Notes: generated by a model not told the origin, from the letters alone. A stretch of DNA of 64,000 nucleotides from Gremmenia infestans (GCA_032629725.1 JAFEVB010000002.1:4265060-4329059); one strand, 5' to 3'. Numbered from the stretch's first letter, positions 30,747 to 41,995 are shown. A program made the numbers and translations.

Positions 30747-32999
30747 ATGACTTCGCAGCTCTACTCTCGATATATCCCACCCGTCAAAAAGAGTAAAGAT
30801 TCGGATGCCATCCCCCAACCTATAAATCCGACCCCGGCTCCGCCTGTTGTGCAAATTGACCCCTCCTCCACATATGCACGATATATTCCTCCCCCAAAAC
30901 CTAAATCGAGCCACCCTTCCGAATTAGACGGGGAAAGAAGTCCCAAAAGGCTCAAGAAAAGCAAAGAGGATATAAGCAGCGGCATACGAAAAGAAAACAT
31001 TCTCTCTGTTCAAAGTCAGGAGCCCAGGACAAAGAAGTCGACGCCCAGAAAGGAGAAACAAGCAGAGACGGCCGGAGGAGATATAAGGCATGTCAGTACG
31101 CAAAATTTGCCGGCTGACGAGGATGCCCGACACGAAAAACTCATGAAGAAGCGTGATAAATCTCTCCGGAAAGCAGAGAAATTATCAGAGAAATCGGTAG
31201 AGCCAACAACACCCCAACCAGTAGAGGAAGATGTCCCAGAGCCCACGGAGCCCCACGACCTAGTCCCTCTACCACAGCCCGAGCCCGTTCCCGAATTGCC
31301 TTTACAATCCACTACATCTTCCCTACCTTCCTGGCTAGCATCGCCAATACGAGTATCGCAGAGTGCAACAGCTCAATTCAAAGATGTCGGAATACAGGAA
31401 TCTACAGCAACTGCGTTGTCGTCGAAAGGGTTCAAAGAAGCCTTCGCGGTCCAAGCAGCTGTCCTGCCACTACTCCTCCCAGGTCCATCTCAGCAACCCG
31501 GCGACATTCTTGTATCAGCTGCAACGGGGTCCGGGAAGACTCTCGCCTATGTTTTACCTATGATTGAGGCATTGAGTCGGCACAGGGTTACAAAACTACG
31601 TGGTGTCATTGTCGTGCCTACAAGAGAGCTTGTTACACAGTTGAAAGATGTATCAGACATCTGTGCTTCTGCGTTTTCATCTGAACGAGATAGGAGGCGT
31701 GTGAAGATTGGGACTGCAATTGGGAGCGGCAACTTCAAGAGCGAACAATCTGCTTTGATGGATCAGCATTTAACATACGACCCGAAAAAATACCAAGCTC
31801 TTATATCGCGCCTCAATTCAAAATGGCAGGCTGACAGTGATGCGGATTATGAGTATCTCTTCGGGGAGGAAGAGTCTGCTCCCGCCCTTCCGGATCACGT
31901 TAGCGAATCATCTTCAAGGATTGACATACTCATATGCACACCTGGCAGGCTCGTCGAGCATCTCAAATCAACACCTGGCTTCTCTCTCCAAGATCTAACG
32001 TGGCTCATCGTCGATGAAGCAGACAGGCTGCTGGATCAAAGCTTCCAGCAATGGCTGGATGTCGTAATTGGACAATTGCCACAACCGAGCACATTTGGAC
32101 GACGAGAACACATTCGAAAAATCATTCTCAGCGCCACTATGACTAAAGATGTTGGACAACTCAATAGTCTCAAGCTTTATCGGCCCAAGCTTATAGTACT
32201 GGACGGCTCAGCCTCTACAGAGGCCTATGATGGTGGACATGTTCTTCCCTCACTTCTAACTGAATCTGCAATTAAAGTTGAGGACGAGGGTATCAAACCG
32301 CTGTACTTGCTTGAAATTTTGAAGCGCCAAAGTCTACTAGTACCCGCTAAGAGTCACTCGACATCGCCCACAGATTCCTCTGAGTCTGAATCGGATACAT
32401 CAGATGACGAGGCACCTACTCTGCAGAACCTCTCTATATCACCAGAGCCAGTGGACGGAAATATCCCCACCGAATTTGAGATAACAGCAACTCCACGGGG
32501 TGTTTTGATTTTTACCAAGTCGAACGAGAGCGCTTTACGTCTAGGTCGCCTAATCGCTCTTTTGGAACCAGATTCTTCTGCCCTTGTGGCAACTCTCACC
32601 TCGACAACACGAAATTCTACAAGAAGGGCTGCCTTGAGATCTTTCCAATCTGGGAAACTGTCAATTCTTGTCGCCTCGGATCTTGTATCTCGTGGTCTGG
32701 ACCTTCCCAACTTGGCACATGTTATCAATTATGATGTTCCTGGCAGCATTACTAGCTATGTGCATCGTGTCGGAAGAACAGCCAGAGCAGGAAAGCCTGG
32801 TCACGCGTGGACACTGTTTACTGGAAGTGAAGGAAGGTGGTTTTGGAATGAGATCGGCCGCTCAACCGCGATCGAGAGACTCGCAGAGTCAAAAGTTGCG
32901 AGAGTCAATATCAAAGCGTCCCTCTTCGATAGCGAGAAATTGGGATACGAGGCTGCCTTAGAAAAACTGGGAGAAGAAGCAAGTGGTTCCAAGTCTTGA
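30747..32999 (+). CDS. DBP6: DEAD-box RNA helicase Dbp6 (DDX51-type)
   Basis: A single exon of 750 residues. Dbp6 acts in the nucleolus in early 60S ribosomal subunit assembly. The start at 30747 gives MTSQLYSRYIPPVKK, as in fungal homologues; ten in-frame codons upstream are ignored. A charged disordered N-terminal 200 residues precede the helicase core: motif I AATGSGKT (258-265), Ia PTREL, TPGR, DEAD (423-426, DEADRLLD), SAT (462-464), then the second RecA domain with SDLVSRGLDLPN, INYDVP and HRVGRTARAG. An acidic Ser-rich insert between the two RecA domains (about 545-570) is typical of Dbp6. With EFL1 this is the second ribosome-assembly gene in the window. Confidence 0.93.
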   Translation: MTSQLYSRYIPPVKKSKDSDAIPQPINPTPAPPVVQIDPSSTYARYIPPPKPKSSHPSELDGERSPKRLKKSKEDISSGIRKENILSVQSQEPRTKKSTPRKEKQAETAGGDIRHVSTQNLPADEDARHEKLMKKRDKSLRKAEKLSEKSVEPTTPQPVEEDVPEPTEPHDLVPLPQPEPVPELPLQSTTSSLPSWLASPIRVSQSATAQFKDVGIQESTATALSSKGFKEAFAVQAAVLPLLLPGPSQQPGDILVSAATGSGKTLAYVLPMIEALSRHRVTKLRGVIVVPTRELVTQLKDVSDICASAFSSERDRRRVKIGTAIGSGNFKSEQSALMDQHLTYDPKKYQALISRLNSKWQADSDADYEYLFGEEESAPALPDHVSESSSRIDILICTPGRLVEHLKSTPGFSLQDLTWLIVDEADRLLDQSFQQWLDVVIGQLPQPSTFGRREHIRKIILSATMTKDVGQLNSLKLYRPKLIVLDGSASTEAYDGGHVLPSLLTESAIKVEDEGIKPLYLLEILKRQSLLVPAKSHSTSPTDSSESESDTSDDEAPTLQNLSISPEPVDGNIPTEFEITATPRGVLIFTKSNESALRLGRLIALLEPDSSALVATLTSTTRNSTRRAALRSFQSGKLSILVASDLVSRGLDLPNLAHVINYDVPGSITSYVHRVGRTARAGKPGHAWTLFTGSEGRWFWNEIGRSTAIERLAESKVARVNIKASLFDSEKLGYEAALEKLGEEASGSKS

Positions 33000-33208
33000 T
33001 AGAAGTAACAGCGTCAGTGATACCCAAATATATTGATTACTTGCCAGTCTTTGTCACTTCGCCCTTAAACAATAGGTGGATTGCCTGCAATTGAAATTTG
33101 CTAAAGGCGATGGCCTTTAAATTCTTGATTCCGGAGTAACTAACAAGATCTTTTATCAGTCCTTGCTCTAGATTCGGCGCATCTGACAATATACCCCCCA
33201 GTCCATGT

Positions 33209-34015
33209 CTAACTTTCAGTGTTTGTTCCTTCCGGATACCAAATCATAATTCCACCTCCCTCTCTGTCGTCCCCAGGAACTCGGTGGCTGAAAGTTCCCA
33301 GTAGCTCAAACCCAATCTTACGATATAAATATTCGCCCTCAACACTTGCGGTCAACCCCATGATCACCCGCTCATTCTGTGCACGTTTCAACCCCTCGAG
33401 CATAATCTTCTTCCCGATGCCCTTTCCTTGAAATTGCGGACTGACAATAACACTATTTGCATACCATCTACTGCTTCTCTCGGGGTGGGATTTCCAGTGG
33501 ATTTCGTTATCATCAGCTACCCAGGACTCAAATTCTTTCATTCTTGCTTTGTGAGTAATCCTGTCTGGCCAGATGGTATTCTCGACGGTGTGGTAGAAAT
33601 AGAAGAACCAAGAGAGAGTGTAAATCCAGAGCCTTTCCAATAAGCCTCTGTCTCTTATGAATTGCTTCGCGCCATAGTCGTCTCCGAGACGACGGAATTG
33701 CCCAAATCCTACTGTGTTCGAAGGGTCGGATGCAAGACAAGCAACGATGGAAAGGCTTCTTGTATCCAGAAATCTGCGCCTACAGCCTTGCCGATGCTGC
33801 TGCGCGTTGTCTTCCCGATACATGTGCGCTTTTGGAGTCAAATATGCGGTGACCGGGTTGGGAGCGTACGCATCCATGCAGAGGTTTGCCATGATTGGAA
33901 TATCTGAAAGACGAGCAGGTCGCAACAGAATCTCGTCTGACGCGGGAGGTCTGGATGGGGATGCGTCTCCAAGGACCGGCGCTTCAAGTGAAGCTGACAC
34001 AGCGGACGAAGTCAT
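33209..34015 (-). CDS. GNAT-family acetyltransferase
   Basis: A single exon of 268 residues. The acetyl-CoA binding motif A reads VIVSPQFQGKGIGKKIMLEGL (about 190-210), followed by GLTASVEGEYLYRKIGFELLG, which carries the usual small-residue and YRKxGF end of the fold. The N-terminal 30 residues are Ser/Pro-rich and likely disordered. A hydrophobic block (LWIYTLSWFFYFYHTV) interrupts the fold in the middle and may pack as a helix. The acceptor substrate is unknown. The gene is tail-to-tail with DBP6. A heptanucleotide repeat lies just upstream of its start. Confidence 0.83.
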   Translation of the reverse strand: MTSSAVSASLEAPVLGDASPSRPPASDEILLRPARLSDIPIMANLCMDAYAPNPVTAYLTPKAHMYREDNAQQHRQGCRRRFLDTRSLSIVACLASDPSNTVGFGQFRRLGDDYGAKQFIRDRGLLERLWIYTLSWFFYFYHTVENTIWPDRITHKARMKEFESWVADDNEIHWKSHPERSSRWYANSVIVSPQFQGKGIGKKIMLEGLKRAQNERVIMGLTASVEGEYLYRKIGFELLGTFSHRVPGDDREGGGIMIWYPEGTNTES

Positions 34016-34558
34016 CTTTGCTTCGAGGAAATAGGGGGGAGTTTAAGCGAGGGGACGAAACGAAAAAGCGACGAGCAACGAGCAACGAGCAACGAGCAAC
34101 GAGCAACGAAATGACAGCTACTAGTCCACGGCTTTGTGTACGCGAGGTTGACTGTATTTGTATACGTTTGGTTCTAGAGCCGCTAGCACAAAAGAAGCAG
34201 GTGACTTTGCCTCTCCGTAATGACTCTTCAATGAGTCATACCGACTCGTACCAAGTGGGGGTGGGGTGAGGTGGGGCTGAAAAGGGGCTCGGTTGTACCA
34301 ACGGGTCACGTGTGAATCTCTAGTCCCTTTGTCTAGCAGTTTCATCCAGAACTCGAAGATCTACGAAAGCATACATACACTGAAAAGGAAGAATCCAATT
34401 CAAGAGATTTTGGCAATAATTTCAATTTAGTCTTATGTATATCAGAATCAGCACGCCCAGTGACAATCCATCTGTCGGTTCTATCTTGAGGTTAGCATAT
34501 TCTTCTTCCAGTTTTTATAATATGATTCAATAAAGGACATCAGACTTACTGAGGATTT
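34016..34558. other. Intergenic
   Basis: Upstream of the GNAT gene and downstream of the Ser/Thr-rich gene. It contains the heptanucleotide array at 34071-34105 and a GGGGTGGGGTGAGGTGGGG run near 34257. No gene is seen. Confidence 0.5.
34071..34105. repeat. Heptanucleotide tandem repeat (ACGAGCA)5
   Basis: Five perfect copies of ACGAGCA with partial units on both sides. It sits 56-90 bp upstream of the GNAT start codon on the template side, so probably in its 5' leader or core promoter. Confidence 0.9.
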
Positions 34559-37262
34559 TTAATCAGCTCCTAGCGATACTACACTATTAAGCCAATCCCA
34601 AAAATTGCCATTATCCCAATCTCCTACGGAGCAATAGGGGAGCTGCGTCGAATCAGTATCCTTATCACTCCATTGTGTATCTCCTGCTACCAAGGTAACC
34701 ACCCAGGCTTCCCAATTTACTGGTGTTACAGGTACAGGGCCAACTAGTCTATTCTTAAGCATTCTGCTAGGAACTTTGGTGGACCGCACAAAGTCGACAG
34801 TAACGTCATAAGGGAGCTTAGAGTCGGCAGCAGCAACAGATGGGCTATCACCCCATTTTGCTTTATAGTTCTGACTGGTAAGTAGGTTGTTGCCATTATC
34901 AGTGATATTAAGTTGCACGTATAACGGGTCTGCGTTGCTGAGAGATGCTTCAAAAATATGTAGATCGCAAGTTCTTGTCTGATACGGAGGCGGTTCTGTG
35001 CTTGTAGGTGCTGCAGTAGACGTTTTTGTCGCCAAAGTTGACGGCAAAGGTGCTGTGCTAACATCGATGCGCGTTGTGCCGACTTCGCAGGTATAGGTTA
35101 TGGAAGAGTCAGTACCAACAGTAGTTCCAGCTTGCCAACCATCATTGCAGGCACAGCCTATTGTTGCTGGGTAGTCAATAGTATAGTACGTGTAGGCCGA
35201 ACTGAAAGCGGATATGCTGGTCAAAGAGCAAGATGTTATGGGTATTGGCGGAGCTGAAGTTGTGCTACTGACATGGCGGGAAGATGACGTTGGAACCGAA
35301 GCAGTGGTTAAGTTGGCTGTCGTGCGAGCGCTGGAAGACAGAATGGAACTCCTCGAAGATGAAACATGTGAGGACGTCTGGCTGCTTGAGGCCTGGCTGT
35401 TTGATGGCTGGCTGCTTGACCTCTGGGAGGTTGTATTCTGAGCGCTTGACTCCTTGCTTTGCGAAGATTGCCTGGACGATGAAGAAGTGATAGTGCCAGA
35501 TGAGTTGCCAGTCACAGGCGGAGCCGTTACAGTAGCCGCCACGGAATTAGCCCATGCAGCGGGAAATCTGGTTGCTTGTGTAAGTTGGGCTTTGGCGACG
35601 GAGGCTGCCCGAGCTGCATCGAAATTCACACTCGTATATATTGCCGTCTCAGCGATGCCACTTGCTAAGGTAGAAGCCGTGGTTGACTCGCAACGATGCG
35701 TTGAGTCGGTGAAGGAACATACAACAGATGAAGTTGTCGAAGTGGTTCCTGTGACATCACAACCGGTTGTAGTCCTGCCACATGTCGTGGAGCAAGATGA
35801 TTTGGCCGTACAGGCGACCACGCAGTCGCTAGCAGTCTTGCTGATTGTACAAGAGGACGACGAAGATGCCGAGGAGGTTGCGGATGTTTTGGTCGCTGAT
35901 GTTTTGGTCGCTGATGTTTTGGTCGCTGATGTTTTGGAAGTGCCATCTGTTGATTGTGTTTCTTGGATCTGCTGAGATTGATTTTCGGGTTCTTCAACCT
36001 CTGGCGAGCCAACAGCTCCGCCTCCGCCTCCGGCTCCCCCTCCCCCACAAAATAGTAAACAAGGCATAGAGAAGCTAAACCCAAGACTGGGAATGTTGAA
36101 ACTGATCTTCGGAAGCACAGGAATACCCCAAAGTATTATGAATCCGTGGTGATCATTATCACTATCACACTTGTTTCCGCAATCACGCACAACCGGTACC
36201 GCTGTTGCTTGCCCATTCACAGTAGTAGTCAAGATTAAATTACCGGCCCATAGCGTATTGGACATGCTCTGGACAGAGAATCCCGAAGGAGTCGTAGTCC
36301 ATGTGGCTGTGGGAGATGTCAAAGAGGCAGCATTCGGATCGTTGGATGATGTACTTCCTGTGCTTGCACCCGTTGAGCTAGAAGCACCGGTGGCGGAGGA
36401 CCCCGTACTGGATTGGGGCTTTGAAGACCCTGTGCTTGATTGAGTTTTTGAGGACCCTGTACTTGAATAGATTTTCGAGGACGCACTGCTCGAGCTCGAG
36501 CTGCCGGCAATCACCACGCCAGTCCCATTTGATGAATTTGACGGCTGACTGGAAGCCGAGGTGATCAAGCTAACACTGGAACTCTTGGTCTGTGTCGAGC
36601 TCTTTGACCTTGCGCTTTGAAAAGTGCTTGCAGAGGCGGCTGTGGTCGAACTGCTAGCCTGGCTCATGGTACTATTCGAAGCTCCTCGGTTTGCTTGAGA
36701 ACTGCTGGGAGTAATACTAGACTGAGATGAAGATGTAATTCTAGACTGCGATGAAGATGTAATAGTAGTCTTGTGAATTGTCGATGAATTTGTTGTGGGG
36801 GCTACGAAACTACTCGAGGTAATAGAAGTGGAAACCGTAGAACTTGTAACTCCAATCACCTGCAGCGTTGTAAGTGAAATGTTCATATAGTTTAAGCTAG
36901 ATAATACTTACTCCTGTTTGGGCTATTGTTTTAACAATTTCCAGAGTCTGAGAGCCTCTAGACTGCGGCATCGACGTCCAATTACCAACTCCCACGACTA
37001 CGCGGCCATCTTTGTTTGTCGCTGTGACAATTGGTAACGTCTCGTCTAGAGTTGTAATAGCACTCTAAACACTATTAGCTTCATGACTATACTCATAGGA
37101 GTACATACCCATTTTGGAATAAAAGAAATCGAACCAGAAATGGTAGTGTCTGTCAACACAATCTGCGATCATTAACATTTGCTAAATGGGAAAGAAAAAG
37201 ACAAAAAATTACTAATCTTATAAGTCTGTTGTAGTTGAGAAAAGAAAGTGGGGTTGAGAACT
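34559..37262 (-). CDS. Ser/Thr-rich secreted or wall-type glycoprotein, 5' end unresolved
   Basis: The visible exons are 37262-37213, 37162-37109, 37064-36912 and 36859-34559; the frame is continuous across three short introns and gives about 850 residues. The start codon and any signal peptide lie on an exon I could not fix. After an N-terminal domain (...TDTTISGSISFIPKWSAITTLDETLPIV...VVVGVGNWTSM), there is a long Ser/Thr mucin-like stretch, a GGGGAGGGGGA hinge, a Cys-rich block (VVACTAKSSCSTTCGRTTTGC), more Ser/Thr, then a globular C-terminal domain with two short Cys segments. This layout is typical of secreted, heavily O-glycosylated fungal surface proteins; no catalytic domain is visible. 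A 15-bp repeat encodes TKTSA copies. Confidence 0.55.
35883..35937. repeat. 15-bp coding tandem repeat, 3.7 copies
   Basis: GATGTTTTGGTCGCT is repeated perfectly three times with a fourth partial copy, inside the Ser/Thr-rich gene, encoding TSATK-type pentapeptides on the minus strand. Identity between copies suggests recent slippage and likely length variation between strains. Confidence 0.9.
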
Positions 37263-37451
37263 CTGTAGGATAGATTTAAGAAAATAGCTGACTACAGCTT
37301 TGCCGACCCCAAATGGTCGGGAAACGTAAATGACAGACGTGCAAGGGAATTGTGTAAAAAATTGGAAGAATCTGCGATAATGGCCTCATTTTTCTCAATC
37401 CTCCATGGGTATCGTGACTCCTAACACCATTTCCTGCCCAGAAAATACAAA

Positions 37452-38769
37452 TTACCGTAGCTCAGGCTCACCCATCCAGTCCGGTTCCACAAGCCATACT
37501 CTCTCTGTATTCGGGGACTCTCCCTTCAATACCACAGCCCTACTCTTTCTTCTCTCGCCATCTGGCAGGATTCCCAAGCTACCTCTTGCCCGCTCATCGC
37601 GAGCATAGACTTTCAGTCCTCGTACATGTGTATCCTTTCCATTCTGATGGTTCTCGACAATCTTGACTTGGACCAAGAATGCCCTCAATGTCTTGCCATC
37701 TTCGCCGCCTCCGACGTGGTCCAAAGGCACGTCAATCCAGCCTATTGGCTTTTCGAATTCAAGAGCGGAAAATGGGATAAGGTCATGGTAGCCTGTGCCT
37801 GCAAGCAAGGTGATTCGTGTAGGTGTGTAGGATTCATCGGCGCGGAAATCGAGGAAGATGCGAATTGAGAGGATGGAGACGAGGCGGGAGAAATGTATAT
37901 TCAGGTGATGGGGTTGAGGACCGTCTGATCTGAAGGGGAGGGGGTGTAGCGTTAGCATAATGTCCATCCACCAGAAACAAGCATAGCATAGCTCACTGCC
38001 AAAAGAGGTTCGTATCATCATCTCGCAATGCTTCAACACCACAGCCCGGCTTGCAACTGCTGACCGTCCAACTTGCCAGGTTCCCAATCTCTTTCAGTCC
38101 CAATGCTGCCGGGTTGAAAGGTGTGTCGACCTCCATAGGCACTGTTGGACGGCGGAAACTATTAGCATACTGCAACACTATAACTCTCCGCATCCACTCC
38201 TCCTGATTTGCCACTCTAATAGGGAGGGGGTATGGGTGTGGCCGAACCCGAACAGGTCTGTGATCCACTGGGGTAACGGGCGGGCCACCCAGGTTAAAAA
38301 TACGGAAAGGAGGCATTCCTAGTACTGAAGGGCGTGTATTTCATAGTGTAGGATGTTTATGTAGATGTAGATTCCGTATCCAGAGCTGCAAAACCGAACT
38401 GCACGAACCTTCTTCGATATCTCCTTCCTCCTCCACATCCTCGTCCTCCTGCTCATCATCATCCTCGGCTTCAACATCATCCTCATCCTCGCCAAACTCT
38501 ATATCCCCGTCGTGTTCTGCGCCTTCCGCATCGTTGTCGTCTTCATCGTCAACACCAATATCAATATCAATATCCTGGGCACCCAGGTCGATCTGATCTG
38601 TAGTCTCGTCCACAAGTGGAGTTACGGGCATTAGCAGCTGCTGTGGAGGGGTCGCATGGTTGGAAGCGTCGTAGGGATTGGCAGTGCGTGGTCTGCGAGT
38701 TCTGCTCAGACGCAGATTCGAATGCGAAGGATGGTGATGTGGAGAGTTCGCATGCGGAGTGGGTGTCAT
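37452..38769 (-). CDS. APC10: Anaphase-promoting complex subunit 10 (Doc1)
   Basis: Three exons (38769-38409, 38318-37997, 37929-37452) give 386 residues. APC10 is the Doc-domain subunit that, with Cdc20/Cdh1, forms the D-box receptor of the APC/C ubiquitin ligase in the nucleus. The Doc fold spans exons 2 and 3: LGLKEIGNLASWTVSSCKPGCGVEALRDDDTNLFWQ is continued by SDGPQPHHLNIHFSRLVSI and FRADESYTPTRITLLAGTGYHDL. An extra 120-residue N terminus includes a long Asp/Glu run (about 62-120), longer than yeast Doc1. The Met at 38769 was preferred to one 71 codons upstream because the latter adds a basic, unconserved stretch. Confidence 0.88.
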
Positions 38770-39603
38770 GGTTCTAATGATTGCTGATGTTATACCATTG
38801 CAATGCTGCGTACAAGTGCTTGTACTTGGGCGTGGGCATGGTGTTTTGAGGGAGACGCGACGACAAAGAAGACTTGGGATCCGATCACGTGCAAGTACGG
38901 TACTCGGGCTCGGGTACCTTGTGTTCCGTATTCTAGCTCTAACCTCATCCAGCCTTAGCCTACTTTTTAGTTCCACATCCACATCGTTCTCACCTCACTA
39001 CACGAACTATTCTCACTCCACAGTTCTAGATCCAACACTTAGTCATCACTACATGACTATCACTTCTCAAACCGCACCAGCTATTCCACCACTACGTACC
39101 GAGTATTGTAACTTTTGCCACAACACTAAGTAGATTCCTCACCACGCGTTGTCCATCATCGGGAATCTCCCAACGGCTATCATTGGACAGCCGTTCCCCA
39201 GGTACAATGCCTTAGCCACTCGATTCCAAACGCCCATCGGCCCGCACGGGTAGGTCCATCGCCGCGGATCGATCGGTATACAGAATATGAAATAACATTC
39301 GATGATGGTCTGTGACGTTATATACTCGTGTCCCGAGGTCCTCGAAACCATATAAGAGGTAGTTTTACCCTTCAACATATATTTTCCTAGCCTTTCAAGA
39401 AACACATTGTGTCAAAACGTCCTACCTTCAATCAAGGATCCTTGGTGTTACGTTTCCCCCACATTACATCTCTTAGTCCACGCTTCAACGAAACAATTTC
39501 CTCCATAACGTAGCATATATATATCACGTTTCCTCGCTGTTGTTATATCTAACGGAGAATCAAAACTTTCTCTTATCATCCACTCCACAACTTCCTATTC
39601 ATC
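38770..39603. other. Divergent intergenic region
   Basis: About 830 bp between APC10 and the 76-residue gene. Pyrimidine-rich leader-like sequence precedes 39604. The 88-codon minus-strand frame at 39139 has no domain. No further gene is seen. Confidence 0.45.
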
Positions 39604-39908
39604 ATGGGTATTAATCAGTAAGACTTTTCCCTTCATTTCCCCTTTCTCCACCCCACTCCACCCCACACACTAAGACCTCTTCCCCATTCAGATGGCGTCT
39701 ACGCCGCCAATCCGTCAAAGATCTCCACAACCGCCAAGCAGAACTATACCAAAAGTATCTCAAGCTCAGGGAAACAGAAGAGCGGAATTGGAGGATAGGC
39801 TTGCCATGTTATGAGGAAAGAGAGGGTGTGAAGATGCCTGATAGGGTCGGGGTTACAGAGACTTCAGAGGTTAGGAATCGAGAAGCGATTGCTGGACATG
39901 CTAGATAA
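39604..39908 (+). CDS. Small 76-residue basic/charged protein
   Basis: Exon 1 has only 14 nt (39604-39617: MGIN plus two bases) and is joined through a GTAAGA...TTCAG intron to 39692-39908. The product, MGINQWRLRRQSVKDLHNRQ and on, is largely helical and charged (LYQKYLKLRETEERNWRIGLP). It has no signal peptide or membrane helix. Most automated callers would miss it because of the tiny first exon. The start region recalls small mitochondrial or complex-assembly proteins, but I cannot name a family. Confidence 0.55.
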
Positions 39909-40338
39909 AGTGTGGTTGTGCGGATGTATGGCATGGAGTTACAGGACATGGATTGATGGGTTTGGTGGAGTCGATGGGTTAAAATGGAGTTAAAGACCGA
40001 GGTGTTTTACGGCCTGCAGACAAAATGTGTCTGTTACATTGAGAAGCTGCAGGTGGATCGAAAAGCGGCACCAATTTATAACGTGCTAGGTGTTGTGGGG
40101 GAAAACCCTGTGCTGGTTTTCTCTATTCCGATAAGAAGGAAACAGTTTACGGATTATCATAACGCTGATCAATTCCCCGGCTTCAAGTCTCAAGACAGCA
40201 TATTCTACTTCGCTAAACATAATGTTTCCCCTCCTGAATAACCAGCAAGCGCTTTTCTCCAGCTGGAATCCAATTTACAAGGAGAAATGGTCCAATTGAT
40301 ATACCACTCTTCATTTCTGCATCTGCTTTTCTCCCGCC
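39909..40338. other. Intergenic
   Basis: It contains the 3' ends of the 76-residue gene and the convergent disordered-protein gene. An 85-codon plus-strand frame (39984-40241) has no domain. No gene is called. Confidence 0.4.
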
Positions 40339-41286
40339 TCAACGTCTTTCAGTCTTCAAGCCTTCAAACTCTAACTCTGGTTTACGTCGCTTCGCCGCAG
40401 ATCTGGTTTGCTTTCTTTCCACCTCCACCTCCGACTTCGACTCATCATCATCAGACCCTCTACGGCGGCGCTTTAAAGGCTGGGCTGGAGTCGAAGGTGC
40501 CGATTGGGAGTGTAAACGTCGTGGTGAACGTCGCGGCGTAGTCAATCTCGAAGGGTCTGCTATGCCTTTAACCTTCTTATTTGGGCCCGTCTCTGTTGCG
40601 CTGTTGGCTCTTTGTCTTTTCTTCAACTTCGACCCCTCTGGCGGTGGTGAGACTGTTGGAGTGTATACCGGTTCGCTCGTTGATCGTGGGTTGTCTTCGG
40701 CTACGTCCAGTAAGTGTCCGAACGGGACTTCTTCTGTGCCTTCCCGCACCCCGGTGTTTAATAGAATCCAATCTTCAGCATCATCCGAAGACCTCAAACC
40801 GGCAGTTGACCAATCTTCAGATTCATCATCCGAAACCTGCAACACGGCAATTGATGGTGATGCCGATTCCTTCTTTTCTCCTCGTATGTTTCTTTTGAAC
40901 GGGACGGAGGGAAGCGGCGACATAGGCTCTTTGCTTCTTATTATTGGTGGCAGCAAAGGGATCTCAAAGATTCCCCTGTTCTGCCCACCTCCGCTTGTGC
41001 TATTCTGGCCGGTACTGGAGTGTCGATCTATGTTCCGAGGTGTTTTAGAGCGACCCAAGTTCAAACCACCCACACTCGTCATAATAGGATCAACGGTGTC
41101 GTTGGCCGTTGCCTGAAATTGAGCTCCAATGTCTGTAATAAGGTTGGAAAAATGCTCTCCGACTCGATCTGGGCTCGATCCTAGAGAGGGGGGTCTCGTT
41201 GGGCTTGGGGTCCGGCTTGGGGCGGAGTCGGATTCGTATTGCTCTCTTGGTTGTAGCCACCCGGTGTTGTGATGCGGAAAGTCCAT
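40339..41286 (-). CDS. Disordered basic protein, probably nuclear
   Basis: A single exon of 315 residues, nearly all low-complexity and charged. Ser/Pro clusters lie at the N terminus (SRTPSPTRPPSLGSSP), with acidic patches in the middle (SDDESEDWSTAG, SDDAEDW). At the C terminus are several basic clusters that look like nuclear localisation signals (LKKRQR, PLKRRRRGSDDDE, SAAKRRKPE) together with TPRRSPRRL. The SDDESEDW and SSDDAEDW pair is an internal near-repeat. No recognised domain; a chromatin or phospho-regulated role is only a guess. Confidence 0.65.
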   Translation of the reverse strand: MDFPHHNTGWLQPREQYESDSAPSRTPSPTRPPSLGSSPDRVGEHFSNLITDIGAQFQATANDTVDPIMTSVGGLNLGRSKTPRNIDRHSSTGQNSTSGGGQNRGIFEIPLLPPIIRSKEPMSPLPSVPFKRNIRGEKKESASPSIAVLQVSDDESEDWSTAGLRSSDDAEDWILLNTGVREGTEEVPFGHLLDVAEDNPRSTSEPVYTPTVSPPPEGSKLKKRQRANSATETGPNKKVKGIADPSRLTTPRRSPRRLHSQSAPSTPAQPLKRRRRGSDDDESKSEVEVERKQTRSAAKRRKPELEFEGLKTERR

Positions 41287-41995
41287 TGCGAGGGACTAAG
41301 TATATCGAGGAGCTCTTCCACTCCTAAACCGACGACGGGATTTTGAACTGTGGATGTGGTTTAAAATGTAGTATGGAGAATGGGAAACAATAATGCGTAT
41401 AGTTCTTCAGTAGTGTGTTGGGGAACGTAGGCCACAAGTAAGTGAGAACAGGGAAGGAGCGAAAGACATGCAGCCATCAACGCATAGTTTCTGCATATCG
41501 GTATGTTGTTCTACTATATCAGACAATGACAGACATCTAAACCTACATCTACGTCAGATAAAGTGTGCGACGGGCCTGGCGTAGCCACAACAGAAGCTGG
41601 GTCTGCAGCTACTTTTTCAACGCGGGTTCTGCTCCGATTTACTCGCCAGCTCTAGGATTGACTTAACACCAGCGAACCCGCTCGATTTTCATGACTTCAT
41701 AAACAAATCAGTTAATTAGTCAATTGCTTTTTTGCTCGCCAATTCTTTCAGTTTGAAAGTGATGCTATTCAGGCTTTTTGGCGTATTTTTTCTACCTTGC
41801 TACTTCTATTCCGCCAACCCATATGTTGACAGAGCAACCCTCACTCCTATCGGCGGTAGTCCTCTCGCTTTTAATGTAGTAAAAAACTTGATTGGTAAGT
41901 CAAGTATTGGTAAATTAGCTGGCTCACTCACAAAGTTCTTGGAATTGATCAGTAAGCTGGTCTATTAACTACCTGTAGGTAATTGGCTGACTTAA
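41287..41995. other. Intergenic, no gene seen
   Basis: About 700 bp. The 78-codon plus-strand frame at 41732 is hydrophobic at its start but overlaps nothing conserved and sits in AT-rich DNA; not called. Confidence 0.45.

Noticed and set aside
35454..35975. A 173-codon plus-strand open frame rich in Val, Glu and Asp
   Set aside because: It is the antisense shadow of the Ser/Thr-rich gene; its composition mirrors Ser/Thr codons read backwards, and the minus frame has splice continuity and domain structure.
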